Shown here: positions 17,682 to 27,400 of the stretch, piece by piece
Position numbering within the stretch: position 1 is the stretch's first letter
Layout of the letters: the number at the start of each line of letters is the position of its first letter
Assembly (NCBI GenBank): GCA_012523265.1
Contig: JAAYIU010000137.1
Span: forward strand, 1 to 32,095
Direction: 5' to 3'
Length of the DNA stretch: 32,095 nucleotides
Source: Bacteroidales bacterium
GTDB lineage: Bacteria > Bacteroidota > Bacteroidia > Bacteroidales > 4484-276
The notes under the pieces: generated by a model
What the model saw: the letters and a program-made list of their open reading frames with translations, nothing else
Databases searched by the model: none
Told to the model about the DNA's origin: nothing
Translations under genes and position numbers: made by a program

Positions 17682-19910
17682 TCACGGTGAATAGCTGAAG
17701 CGCACAGATTGAGTTGTGCCTGAATCCGTTCCTACAAAAACCTCAAACTCGCCTGGCTCAGCAGCCCATTGCATGTCGCGGGTGAGGAACCTTAGTGTTG
17801 CAGGAGTTATCCCGAAAGTAACAACAGATTGCGCGCCGGGTTCAAGATAAATTTTGCGGAAATCTTTCAGCTCTTTTACCGGCCGGGTAACGCTGCCCAC
17901 CAAATCGCGCACGTAAAGCTGCACCACCTCGTGGCCTGCCATTTTTCCGGTATTTGTCACCTCTACTGATACTTCAATCTTTTGGTTGTTTGTGAGCGTC
18001 GGCGATGAAATTTTCAGATTATCGTATTGAAATGTGGTGTAGCTAAGGCCGTAGCCAAAAGGATAGAGCGGTGTATTGGCAACATCGAGATATTTGCTGG
18101 TGTATTTATCAGCCGACATGGGACGACCGGTATTTTTATTATTATAAAAAATGGGCACCTGCCCCAGGTTGCGCGGGAAACTCACCGTGAGTTTTCCCGA
18201 AGGGTTGTAGTCGCCAAAGAGCACATCGGCCACAGCATGTCCGGCTTGTGTGCCGGGGAACCAGGCTTCGAGAATTGCAGGCGCATGGGCATCGAGCCAC
18301 GAGAGGTCGAGCGGGCGGCCATTCATCAGCACCACCACCACTGGTTTTCCTGTTGCGATAAGCGCTTCGGCCAACTGCTGCTGCACACCGGGCACAGTGA
18401 TTTCTGAGCGACTGGCAGCTTCGCCCGACATCTCTTTTGTTTCGCCTATTACCAAAACCACAGCGTCGGAGCGTCTGGCCAATGTAACTGCTTCGTCAAA
18501 TCCTGAGCGGTCGTCGCCATCAACTTCACAGCCGCGCGCAAAAACCACGCGTTGTGTCGGCAGTTTTGCTTTGATACCTTCCAGCACCGTCACACTCTTG
18601 TTAAAATCGCCAGCCGCCGACCAGGCGCCAATCATATCTTTTTTGCTGTCGGCCAATGGCCCGATCACTGCAATGGTGCTTGTTTGTTTGGATAAAGGCA
18701 ATGTCTGGTTTTGATTTTTGAGCAGTATCATGCTTTCGGCAGCAAACGCACGGGCAAACGCCAGATGCTCAGGATGGTAAATCAGCGTATCCTGTCGTTG
18801 CTTGTCGCAATATTTGTAAGGATCGTCAAACAATCCCAGCATCATCTTAATGCGCAAAATGCGCCTGACGGCATCATCGATATCCGAAATTTTTACTTTT
18901 CCTTCTTTGACCGATTGTGCCAGGTAGTCGTTGAAAATGCCGCTTTGCATGTCCATATCCACCCCGGCATTTACAGCCAGTTCGCCGGCCTCTTTGTTGT
19001 CGGCCACGATTCCGTGGGGAACCATCTCGGCTATAGAAGTGTAATCGGTTACAACGAAGCCATCAAAATCCCACTCCTTTTTCAGGATTTCGCGCAACAG
19101 ATATTCGTTGCCGGTGGCAGGAATTCCGTCCACTTCGTTGAAGCTGGTCATAAAAGTACCCACGCCTGCATCCACGCACGCCTTGAAGGGCGGCAGGTAG
19201 GTTTCGCGCAATACCCTGTCCGACACATCCACCGTGTTGTAGTCGCGGCCGGCGAGGGCAGCTCCATAAGCGGCATAATGTTTTGCGCAAGCTACCATTG
19301 TGTTATCAGCGGCGAGGTTATCACCCTGAAAGCCTTTGACCCGAGCCACTGCAATGCGGCTGGTGAGGTAGGTATCTTCGCCGGCACCTTCCATGATGCG
19401 TCCCCAGCGTGGGTCGCGCGCAACGTCCACCATTGGCGTGAATGTCCAGTTGAGGCCTTCGGCAGTGGCTTCGGTGGCCGCGATGCGCTCGGAATGTTCG
19501 ATGGCTTCCATATTCCAGGTGGCGGCTTGCGCCAATGGCATGGGAAAAATGGTGCGGTGGCCATGGATCACGTCGTAGCCAAACATCAGCGGTATTTTCA
19601 ACCGCGTATTCTCTACAGCAATGCTCTGTAGTTCTCTGACGTAGTCCACGCTGTATGCATTAAAGATAGCGCCTACCTTTCCGGCTTCGATATCTTTGCG
19701 ATAGCCGCTGCGCATGGTGGGGCCGGTTACGTCCCAATCGCTGGTGTAGAGCGTCATTTGCCCAATTTTTTCTTCCAGCGTCATTTGCTGCAACAGTGCG
19801 TCTATCTTGCTTTCGATTGCCGTATTGTCATCATTGATCTTTTGCGCAGCCACCTGATGAAAAGAACTCATGGATAAGGCCAGGAGAATTAATAAAATCT
19901 TCTTATTCAT
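17682..19910 (-). CDS. bglX: Glycoside hydrolase family 3 beta-glucosidase (BglX-like)
   Basis: MNKKILLILLALSMSSFHQVAAQ signal peptide; LLQQMTLEEKIGQMTLYTSDWDVTGPTMR; nucleophile region FDGFVVTDYTSI; GH3 C-terminal and fibronectin III-like domains (GHEVVQLYVRDLVGSVTRPVKELKDFRKIYL). Start revised from 19943 to 19910. Confidence 0.95.
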   Translation of the reverse strand: MNKKILLILLALSMSSFHQVAAQKINDDNTAIESKIDALLQQMTLEEKIGQMTLYTSDWDVTGPTMRSGYRKDIEAGKVGAIFNAYSVDYVRELQSIAVENTRLKIPLMFGYDVIHGHRTIFPMPLAQAATWNMEAIEHSERIAATEATAEGLNWTFTPMVDVARDPRWGRIMEGAGEDTYLTSRIAVARVKGFQGDNLAADNTMVACAKHYAAYGAALAGRDYNTVDVSDRVLRETYLPPFKACVDAGVGTFMTSFNEVDGIPATGNEYLLREILKKEWDFDGFVVTDYTSIAEMVPHGIVADNKEAGELAVNAGVDMDMQSGIFNDYLAQSVKEGKVKISDIDDAVRRILRIKMMLGLFDDPYKYCDKQRQDTLIYHPEHLAFARAFAAESMILLKNQNQTLPLSKQTSTIAVIGPLADSKKDMIGAWSAAGDFNKSVTVLEGIKAKLPTQRVVFARGCEVDGDDRSGFDEAVTLARRSDAVVLVIGETKEMSGEAASRSEITVPGVQQQLAEALIATGKPVVVVLMNGRPLDLSWLDAHAPAILEAWFPGTQAGHAVADVLFGDYNPSGKLTVSFPRNLGQVPIFYNNKNTGRPMSADKYTSKYLDVANTPLYPFGYGLSYTTFQYDNLKISSPTLTNNQKIEVSVEVTNTGKMAGHEVVQLYVRDLVGSVTRPVKELKDFRKIYLEPGAQSVVTFGITPATLRFLTRDMQWAAEPGEFEVFVGTDSGTTQSVRFSYSP

Positions 19911-20099
19911 GGTTAAAATATTTTTAGTGAAGCTGGCGTCCATTTTGGGCGCCAGCAGTTATTTATTTTCAGAATGAAAGCCCGGAATTTTGATTTTCAA
20001 CAATCTAATATCTCCTAAATGGAAAAAGCTGATGAAAATCCGAACTCCGGACGTTGTTCATTACAATTTTCAAAATTGTTTATTTCCTTTAGGTACTTA

Positions 20100-21614
20100 T
20101 CAATATCCTGGATTCTGGGTAAGTTTACCGCCGCTGGCGTAAATTTCGCTTTGCGGGATTGGGAAGAGTTCATTTTTACCATCCACGAAATTTTTACCAT
20201 GCGCACGGAGCACCTGGCCGGCTCTGCCCTGCCGCACCAAATCGTAGAAACGGTCGTATTCCATGGCCAGTTCAAAGCGGCGTTCGCGCCAGATAGCCTG
20301 CCGCAGTTCTTCGTGTCCGGCGGCTTGTGTATCGCCCAGTCCGGCACGATTGCGCACTGCGTTGAGCGAGGCAAGGGCTTTGGCTGTGTTGCCAAGTGCA
20401 TTGGCGGCTTCGGCATTGATGAGATAAATCTCACCCATACGAAGAAGGCGTACATTCTTATTGGTGCGGTCGTCGTTGCCGGTCCAGCTTTCTTCATATT
20501 TGCTTACGTAGGCTTTGTAATTATAGCGGGGGTTGGCAGCGGTATCGATGATGACGTTGTCGAATAGTGTATCGCCAATCGACATGATGGTAGCTTTGCG
20601 GCGCAGGTCGCCGGGCTCGTAGCTGTTGAAAAGGTCGAGTGATGGCGTATTAAAACCCCATCCCGTAAAGGCGGAGGTGTCGCGGCCATTATTACCGACA
20701 AATGAAAATTTTCCGCCACGGATGCCTTGCGGTGAACAATATTGCTGCACGGCAGCTATGGGAATTCCGGCGCGCGCCTGAATTTCGAAAAGCGACTCTA
20801 TGCTGTTTTCGCCCACTTCGCGCCAGATGGTGGCATAGTCGGGCACCAGGCCATAGTTGCCCACTTCGCCATTGATGATTTGGTTGGTGAGATCGAAAGC
20901 CTGCTGCCATTTCTTTTGGTACATGCTCACTTTTGCCAGCAGTGCGATAGCAGCTCCTTTGGTGGCACGTCCCAGCTCCGGTGCCGGGTAACTCACCGGA
21001 AGCACGGCAATGGCCTCGTTGAGGTTTTGTTCGATAAAGGCATATACCTCTTCTACAGGTACGCGTGTGTTGGCTTTATTGATGTCGGCAGGATTGTCAG
21101 CGTCGATTACCTGATCCAGCACAGGCACTGCGCCATAGGTGCGCACCAGGTTGAAATAATAATAAGCGCGCAGAAATTTGGCTTCAGCCATCAGGCGGTT
21201 TTTCAAATCTTGCGGGATATCGAATTTGGGAACATTGGCCAGCGCCTGGTTGCAATTGCTGACGCCCTGGAAATTGCCTTTCCACACTTCCGTTACCGAG
21301 ATGGTGGTAGGTGTGTAGGTGATGGCGTCCATTTGGTCTTTGTCGGCGCCCAGGTCGCCGGGATCGCTGCCTTTGTCGGCGTCGTCGGAGGTGATGCTGG
21401 CCACGCCCATCCACGAAAAAGCGCTTTGCTCCCAGGTGAGGAGGTTGGCGTAGCAGGCATTAACAAAACGTGTGGCATTGGCCGGATCGGCAAAAGTAGA
21501 ATCGGAAGTCACAAGCTGATTTTCCGGTGCGGGGTCGAGCCAATCTTTGTCGCAGGCACCCATCACTAAAGCGGTTGCCACAAGGACGATGATGAAACGA
21601 ATATATTTTTTCAT
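20100..21614 (-). CDS. RagB/SusD family nutrient uptake outer membrane lipoprotein (second copy)
   Basis: MKKYIRFIIVLVATALVMGACDKDWLDPAPENQLVTSDSTFADPANATRFVNACYANLL... SusD fold motifs; AIWRERRFELAMEYDRFYDLVRQGRA near the C-terminus. Confidence 0.95.
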   Translation of the reverse strand: MKKYIRFIIVLVATALVMGACDKDWLDPAPENQLVTSDSTFADPANATRFVNACYANLLTWEQSAFSWMGVASITSDDADKGSDPGDLGADKDQMDAITYTPTTISVTEVWKGNFQGVSNCNQALANVPKFDIPQDLKNRLMAEAKFLRAYYYFNLVRTYGAVPVLDQVIDADNPADINKANTRVPVEEVYAFIEQNLNEAIAVLPVSYPAPELGRATKGAAIALLAKVSMYQKKWQQAFDLTNQIINGEVGNYGLVPDYATIWREVGENSIESLFEIQARAGIPIAAVQQYCSPQGIRGGKFSFVGNNGRDTSAFTGWGFNTPSLDLFNSYEPGDLRRKATIMSIGDTLFDNVIIDTAANPRYNYKAYVSKYEESWTGNDDRTNKNVRLLRMGEIYLINAEAANALGNTAKALASLNAVRNRAGLGDTQAAGHEELRQAIWRERRFELAMEYDRFYDLVRQGRAGQVLRAHGKNFVDGKNELFPIPQSEIYASGGKLTQNPGY

Positions 21615-21626
21615 GATTTTTACAAT

Positions 21627-24584
21627 TTAAAATTGAACGTTGATACCAAATAAATATGCAGAAGTGACGGGATAGATGTTCAGCTCGATACCACTGCTGG
21701 TGTTGGAGCCGGGCAGTTCGGGCGTAAAGCCTGAATAATTGGTGAAGATGACAGGATTTTGGGCCGTGACATAAAACCGCAAACTGTTCATTTTCCATTT
21801 GGTGAGCGGCAGGGTGTAGCCCAGCGTTACGTTGTTGATGCGGAAAAACGATCCCGACTCAACAAAATAGGTCGATGGCTTGGGAATACTGTTGGAGGCG
21901 CGGGGTTCGGTTCCGTTGGGATTGTCGGGGCTCCAGCGGTTGGCAGCGCGCTCTTCTTCGATATTGTCGTTGCCAAAACGCAATCCTTTTTTACCATTAT
22001 AAACCTTGTTGCCGCCGTTGCCATAGCAATCCACCGAAAAGTCGAGCTGCTTCCAGTTGATACCCGCACTGATGCCGTAATAAAATTTAGGCTGATAACT
22101 TCCGGCAAACACGCGGTCGAGCTCGCTCAGGGTTCCGTCGCCGTTTACGTCGGCGTAGATAAGGTCGCCGGGCTTGGTGCCTGTAAAGTGTGGTGTAGCG
22201 TCTATCTCTTCCTGCGTGCGGTAGATACCTTCTGTTTGATATACCCAAAAGCTGCCGATAGGCTCGCCTTCTACGGTGTAGGTTACTATCTCGCCATTGC
22301 CCAGGCTTCCGCCACGGAGCTGCAGGTTTCCGTCAACCGATTCTACATTATTGTTATTAAAGGTGATGTTGCCACCAACGAAATAGGTGAAGTCATCGGC
22401 GATTTTGTCGTTCCAGTTTAGGGCAATTTCTACACCTTTGTTGCGCACGTCGGCAGCCTGCGAAAACACAGTACGATCGGCGTCGCCAACGGCTGAAGGC
22501 AGGGTAATACTCACGTAATTGTTGGAGAGTTTGTTGTAATAGCCTATGTCTCCACGCAAACGACGATTGAGGATGAGAAACTCCAATCCTATATCATATC
22601 CGGTGGTGGGCTCCCAGGTAGCCTGTGCATCTTTTATCTGATCGAAAGTGATGGCTTGTTGTGGCGTGCCGCTTTGTCCGCCAAAGGCGTAGTAGTTACT
22701 AAGGATGGTAACACCGGTGAGCACGCCCAGGTTGCGGATGTTGTCCTGCCCGATTTTGCCATAGCTTCCGCGCAGTTTTATTTCATCAAAAAAAGTTTGG
22801 TTTTCCATAAACGATTCCTGTGTAACAATCCAGGTAGCTCCTGCCGACCAGAAAGTTCCCCACTTTTCGTTGACAGGGAAGTTGCTGGAGCCATCGCGGC
22901 GCAGCGACCCGCTCAAAGTATAGCGGCTGCTGAAAGTGTAAGTAGCGCGGCCATACACAGCGGCGCGGGTATATAGATTTCCGGAACTGCCGCTGGTGGC
23001 GGTGGTCAGGTCGCCCTGCCCGATGTACCAGAGGTTGCTTTGGTCGGGCACATCTTTTACGTTGCCATACAACGAGCTGTACTTGTCCTGCTCAGCAGAA
23101 TAACCAGCGGTTACATTTATTTGATGCCGGAGTGCAAAAGTTTTGGTGTAATTGACATTGTTGTCGAAAATCCAATAAAACCCTTTGCCCGTAGAGATGG
23201 TAAGATCGGAGATATCGTTTTTTTGTCCGCTCCAGATAAAATATTCGGGTAGGTAGTTGGTGCCGTCGTTGTTATAACGATCGAAGTTGAAGCTGCTGCG
23301 AAGGGTGAGGCCATCCACAGGTTTCAATTCGGCGTAAACATTCCCGAGCAAACGTTGCTGTTTAAAAATGTCGTTGGTATAATGCAGCTGTGCCACTGGG
23401 TTGGCTACGCTCAGCGCCTGCAGATAGCCCCAGTCGCCGTTGGGGTATTGCACCGGAGCCGTTGGCGCCATGCGGTAGGCATCGTCGAAAACGTTGGGTT
23501 TGTTGTCGTTTTTCGATACGTTGATGTTCAGGTTGTAGCCCAACTTGATAAAGTCGGCAGGTTTAAAATCGTTGGCCAGCCTAAAAACATACCGCGAATA
23601 GTCGTTACCTTCGATGATGCCGTTATCCACAAAATATCCGGCGCTGAAGTAATAGGTTATTTTGTCGGAGCCGCCGCTGATGCTCAGGTTGTAGTTGTTC
23701 ATCAGCCCGGAGCGGCTCACCTCATCAAACCAGTCGGTATTGTATTTTAAGGTGTCGGGGTCAAACAGCGGATTCTGTCCGTCGTAGGCGCGGGCTTCGT
23801 TGGTGTAGTTGGCATAAAGATTTGCGTCAGCCATTTTCACTTTGTTGGTCATTTGGCGAAAGCCAACGTAGCTGTCGAAATTCACTTTCATTTTGCCGGC
23901 TTTGCCTGACTTGGTGGTAATTAATATTACACCGTTGCCAGCGCGGCTTCCGTAGATGGCTTGAGAGGCGGCATCTTTAAGCACCTCCATCGATTGGATG
24001 TCGGAGTTGTTGATGTTTGTAATGTCGGTAGTAATCATGCCGTCCACCACATAAATGGGGTTGCCGTCGGCAGTTACCGAGGTGATGCCGCGCACGCGTA
24101 CCTGGGGCTGGTCGCCAGGCTTACCGGTGGAGATTACCTGTACACCTGCACTTTTTCCCTGCAACGCCTGTGCAGCCGTCAGCACCGGCTCGCGCGCTAT
24201 TTTCCCGCCATCCACTTTGGTGATGGCACCCACCACCTGGCTCTTGAGCAACTGGCCGTAGCCTACCACAATCACCTCGTCGAGAAAGGTGGTGACCGGA
24301 GATAAGGCAACATTAATTACTGACTGGCTGCCGACAAGCTGCTCTTGCTTTTCGTAGCCGATAAACGAAAATTCCAACACATCGTCGGGGGCAGCCTGAA
24401 TAGTGTAGAAGCCGTTCACGTCGGTGACCGTTCCGGTAAAGGTGCCTTGTATCAGCACATTTACTCCCGGCAGGGTAGTGCCGTCGGCGTTGTCGGTCAC
24501 CGTTCCGGTCACAGTTTTTTGCTGTGCCCAGGCACTGGTGAAGCCGGCAATGAGCATCAATAACAGTAGAAGTTTTGATTTCAT
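21627..24584 (-). CDS. SusC/RagA family TonB-linked outer membrane protein (second copy)
   Basis: MKSKLLLLLMLIAGFTSAWAQQKTVTGTVTDNADGTTLPGVNVLIQGTFTGTVTDVNGFYTI...; plug motif VQVISTGKPGDQPQVRVRGITSVTADGNPIYVVDGMITT; barrel end YLFGINVQF. Confidence 0.97.
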   Translation of the reverse strand: MKSKLLLLLMLIAGFTSAWAQQKTVTGTVTDNADGTTLPGVNVLIQGTFTGTVTDVNGFYTIQAAPDDVLEFSFIGYEKQEQLVGSQSVINVALSPVTTFLDEVIVVGYGQLLKSQVVGAITKVDGGKIAREPVLTAAQALQGKSAGVQVISTGKPGDQPQVRVRGITSVTADGNPIYVVDGMITTDITNINNSDIQSMEVLKDAASQAIYGSRAGNGVILITTKSGKAGKMKVNFDSYVGFRQMTNKVKMADANLYANYTNEARAYDGQNPLFDPDTLKYNTDWFDEVSRSGLMNNYNLSISGGSDKITYYFSAGYFVDNGIIEGNDYSRYVFRLANDFKPADFIKLGYNLNINVSKNDNKPNVFDDAYRMAPTAPVQYPNGDWGYLQALSVANPVAQLHYTNDIFKQQRLLGNVYAELKPVDGLTLRSSFNFDRYNNDGTNYLPEYFIWSGQKNDISDLTISTGKGFYWIFDNNVNYTKTFALRHQINVTAGYSAEQDKYSSLYGNVKDVPDQSNLWYIGQGDLTTATSGSSGNLYTRAAVYGRATYTFSSRYTLSGSLRRDGSSNFPVNEKWGTFWSAGATWIVTQESFMENQTFFDEIKLRGSYGKIGQDNIRNLGVLTGVTILSNYYAFGGQSGTPQQAITFDQIKDAQATWEPTTGYDIGLEFLILNRRLRGDIGYYNKLSNNYVSITLPSAVGDADRTVFSQAADVRNKGVEIALNWNDKIADDFTYFVGGNITFNNNNVESVDGNLQLRGGSLGNGEIVTYTVEGEPIGSFWVYQTEGIYRTQEEIDATPHFTGTKPGDLIYADVNGDGTLSELDRVFAGSYQPKFYYGISAGINWKQLDFSVDCYGNGGNKVYNGKKGLRFGNDNIEEERAANRWSPDNPNGTEPRASNSIPKPSTYFVESGSFFRINNVTLGYTLPLTKWKMNSLRFYVTAQNPVIFTNYSGFTPELPGSNTSSGIELNIYPVTSAYLFGINVQF

Positions 24585-24628
24585 ATTTCTAATTTTTAAG
24601 TGATTATGTTGAACCTGTTAAAATTAAT

Positions 24629-24743
24629 GGCTATGATATTATTTATTAATTGGGCTAAAGCCCACTGAAATATTTTTGCCCAACCCCCGGCCTGAAGGCC
24701 GGGGTTAGTGAAATTATGGCCACACGATTTTTGTGTCATATCC
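24629..24743 (-). mobile_element. Short internally deleted copy (copy 3) of the fold-back MITE-like element
   Basis: Termini GGCTATGATA (24629-24638) and TGTCATATCC (24734-24743); retains TGGGCTAAAGCCCA and CCCCGGCCTGAAGGCCGGGG palindromes; AATAAATAATATCA end (minus strand) matches copy 2. Confidence 0.6.
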
Positions 24744-24783
24744 AGAATTTGAATCATTTTTCCATTTAATAAAAAACATTTTA

Positions 24784-26193
24784 TTATTCCTCCTTCTCCA
24801 GCCAGCCTCCGCTGAAGCCGGCTTTTTGCAAACCTTCCCGGATATATTTGTTTCGTTTCATCAATTCCCAGATCAGCTCAGTGCGATGATTTTCGAGCAT
24901 GATGAGGATGGCTCCCTGGTCGATGCCGATGTAATCCTCATCAAACCAGCCATCGGGATTTTTATCATCAACAAAAGTAAGATTAAAAGCATCTTTAAAA
25001 CCATAGCGATCATAAAGCCGTTTGCCATAGCGCTGGTACATTTCGCTTAAAGCGGACAGGCAGACAGCGGGAGCAAACGGGATGCTGCCGCCGGCAGCGG
25101 TAGGGGTTATGGTGCCATCATCCACCAGATAATCGGCGGCAGCGCCACGCGCCCGGTAGCCCATAAACTCGATGGTGTTGCCACCTATCCGCTGTCGTTT
25201 ATGGCCAGGGCCGTCGCAGGCGGTAAGCCCCCAGATGTCTTTGCCGTAACCGGCAAATCCTGTGGGGTTTTGGATGCAATAAGCACGGTTGGCCAGGGTG
25301 GCGCGGCGCGAGTTTTCGAAATAGTCGATGCCGCGCGCCTGCATGTAGGCATCGTGTATGCCGCGGAAGTCGATGTACATATGCGAATACTGATGTCCGA
25401 AAAGGGGACCGAAGTTTACATGCGCAAAACCCTGGTAATCGGCCCACAGATAGGTTGCTGTCCAATTTTCCCACACCACAGCAGGGATGGAATGGGTAGG
25501 TGAACCCAGCGCCAGAATGTTCAGGATCATGGCCTCGTTGTAACCGTTCCATTGGGCATCCAGAAATTTTTTGGTTTCGGGATGCCAGCCCATCGACAAC
25601 AACTGGTTGTCGTTGAGAAACCAATCCCACTCCACGCGGCGGTAGAGGCTGTCGGCGAGCTGGCGTATTTCCGCTTCGGTGCTGTCGGCGCCATCAAAAT
25701 ATTCGTAGCACGAAAGTATGCCGGCCATGAGCAACCCGGTATCGATGGTTGACAGTTCCACCTGCTTATAACGCAGGCCGGTGCGCATATCCAGGAAATG
25801 GTAAAAAAAGCCTTTGTAGCCGGCCACGCCTGTGGTGGCATCGCCCATAGGCAGATTCATGATAAAGCGGAGGGTTTTAAGTACGCGTTCGGCGGCTTGC
25901 TGTCGGGTTATGTAGTTGTTTTCGACGCCGGTGATGTAAGCCGTGAATCCAAAACCCATGGCAGCAATGCTCGAAAACGATTCGGTGGGCCAGCGATCGG
26001 GAGTGAGGCCGCTCACGCTGTCGACGGTTTCCCAAAAATAATCGAAAGTGCGGCGGTGCAGATCATCCGGATTCAGGCTGTCGTCCATCGCCAGACTATT
26101 GGCACCAGCCTCCTTTTGGCTTTGCTGATTGCACGCCAAAAAAACCATGGTGAGCAGCAGCGTTGACAGAATCAGTAGTAGCAGGTGTTTCAT
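24784..26193 (-). CDS. Glycoamylase-like (PF10091) family lipoprotein
   Basis: MKHLLLLILSTLLLTMVFLACNQQ lipobox; DDLHRRTFDYFWETVDSVSGLTPDRWPTESFSSIAAMGFGFTAYITGVENNYITRQQAAERVLKTL...; DYIGIDQGAILIMLENHRTELIWE. Confidence 0.88.
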   Translation of the reverse strand: MKHLLLLILSTLLLTMVFLACNQQSQKEAGANSLAMDDSLNPDDLHRRTFDYFWETVDSVSGLTPDRWPTESFSSIAAMGFGFTAYITGVENNYITRQQAAERVLKTLRFIMNLPMGDATTGVAGYKGFFYHFLDMRTGLRYKQVELSTIDTGLLMAGILSCYEYFDGADSTEAEIRQLADSLYRRVEWDWFLNDNQLLSMGWHPETKKFLDAQWNGYNEAMILNILALGSPTHSIPAVVWENWTATYLWADYQGFAHVNFGPLFGHQYSHMYIDFRGIHDAYMQARGIDYFENSRRATLANRAYCIQNPTGFAGYGKDIWGLTACDGPGHKRQRIGGNTIEFMGYRARGAAADYLVDDGTITPTAAGGSIPFAPAVCLSALSEMYQRYGKRLYDRYGFKDAFNLTFVDDKNPDGWFDEDYIGIDQGAILIMLENHRTELIWELMKRNKYIREGLQKAGFSGGWLEKEE

Positions 26194-26351
26194 TGTTCAG
26201 GTTTTAATGATTGTTGACTGAAACAGAAGATCAAAAGTATAAAAATCAGAACATCTGCTGACTTTAAAAATTTGTAAAAGAGACGGCGGGGGAAATTCCA
26301 GATTCCAGATTTATCAGCCACACTTTTTGCTCTGTTTAAAGACTTCGATAA

Positions 26352-26395
26352 ATTTTAATCGAATTTTAATCTCATTTTAATGCCGTTTTAATGTG
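26352..26395 (+). promoter_or_regulatory. Four 11-bp direct repeats (TTTTAAT boxes), site 1; candidate OmpR/PhoB-type operator
   Basis: attttaatcga / attttaatctc / attttaatgcc / gttttaatgtg, exact 11-bp period; followed 7 bp later by cacctttg (near TAnnTTTG). Confidence 0.7.
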
Positions 26396-26445
26396 GCTGC
26401 TCCACCTTTGCAGCAATTATTCACAACAATTAAATTTTAACGAAG

Positions 26446-27324
26446 ATGAAAACAAAATTCAAAAAAGAACAAATTATAGCCGCCACAGCGACTATTTTTC
26501 TGATTGCTGCGCTGATAGGTATTGGCGTGATGCAAAGGTCGAACAAATCATTGCAGGACTATCTGAGTGACGCCAAACTCAAAACCGAGAAACTTCTTTC
26601 GGAAAAACTCTCGCTCGACAAGCAAATCGATAAAAACAACAAAGAGCTTACCTTGCTGAACGAGAAAAACAAAAGCCTCGATAAGATGTTGGATGATCTC
26701 AAACAAAAACTGGTTCAAAAAGAGGCTGCCCTAAAGGCGCATAATAATGATGGAGCAAAGATAAAAAGCCTCGAAAAACAAATTGCTGACATCCAAAAAC
26801 AAAAAAGCGAGCTCAAAAAACAAATCGCTTCCGCTAATGCAGTGGCTGATCAGCTCAGGGGAGAAATAGATGCCTTAACCAAAACCAACGCCGGCTTGCT
26901 GGCTGAAAATAAAACGCTGACCGAAAATGCAAAAATACTTACCCGGCTTGCTGCCGACAATTTCATCGTTCAGAGCACGAAGGGTAAGAAAGACCGCCTT
27001 ACTGTAAATGCACGAAAAACTAAAAAGTTGTCGGTTGGTTTCGATGTGCCGCAAAATATTGTTACGGCGGTTTCTTTTAAGGTAACAACACCACAGGGTA
27101 AAACATACACCAGCAAGGATAAATCCGGTACAATTACTTCCGCGGTTGTTGATCAGGGCGATAATTTATACGCAAGCCTCTCGCCGCTCACCGGCGAATT
27201 TGAGGTGACCCGGCGAATAGAGATGGTGTATAAACCCACCGAAAAGCTCATGGCCGGGATTTACAAAATTGAAATCTACAACAAAGATGCAAAGTTGGGC
27301 AGTTGCCAGGTGAAACTCAGGTAG
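26446..27324 (+). CDS. Hypothetical single-TM protein with long coiled coil
   Basis: One N-terminal TM segment (IIAATATIFLIAALIGIGVMQ), heptad-rich region (KTEKLLSEKLSLDKQIDKNNKELTLLNEKNKSLDKMLDDLKQKL...), C-terminal globular beta-rich domain. Confidence 0.8.
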   Translation: MKTKFKKEQIIAATATIFLIAALIGIGVMQRSNKSLQDYLSDAKLKTEKLLSEKLSLDKQIDKNNKELTLLNEKNKSLDKMLDDLKQKLVQKEAALKAHNNDGAKIKSLEKQIADIQKQKSELKKQIASANAVADQLRGEIDALTKTNAGLLAENKTLTENAKILTRLAADNFIVQSTKGKKDRLTVNARKTKKLSVGFDVPQNIVTAVSFKVTTPQGKTYTSKDKSGTITSAVVDQGDNLYASLSPLTGEFEVTRRIEMVYKPTEKLMAGIYKIEIYNKDAKLGSCQVKLR

Positions 27325-27343
27325 CCATCCCAAATATCCTAAA

Positions 27344-27386
27344 GAAAACACACATCCGTCAGCTAAAGCGGGTGTGTGTTTTTTTA
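27344..27386 (+). terminator. Intrinsic terminator of the coiled-coil protein gene
   Basis: AAAACACACATCCG-TCAGCTAAAG-CGGGTGTGTGTTTTTTT. Confidence 0.75.
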
Positions 27387-27400
27387 TGGGCATACCGCTT

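Noticed and set aside
18711-19631. 306-aa plus-strand ORF
   Set aside because: Antisense to the GH3 gene.
20742-21569. 275-aa plus-strand ORF
   Set aside because: Antisense to the second SusD gene.
24621-24751. Target-site duplication around element copy 3
   Set aside because: The 8-bp flanks AAATTAAT and AGAATTTG do not match, so no duplication is claimed for this copy.
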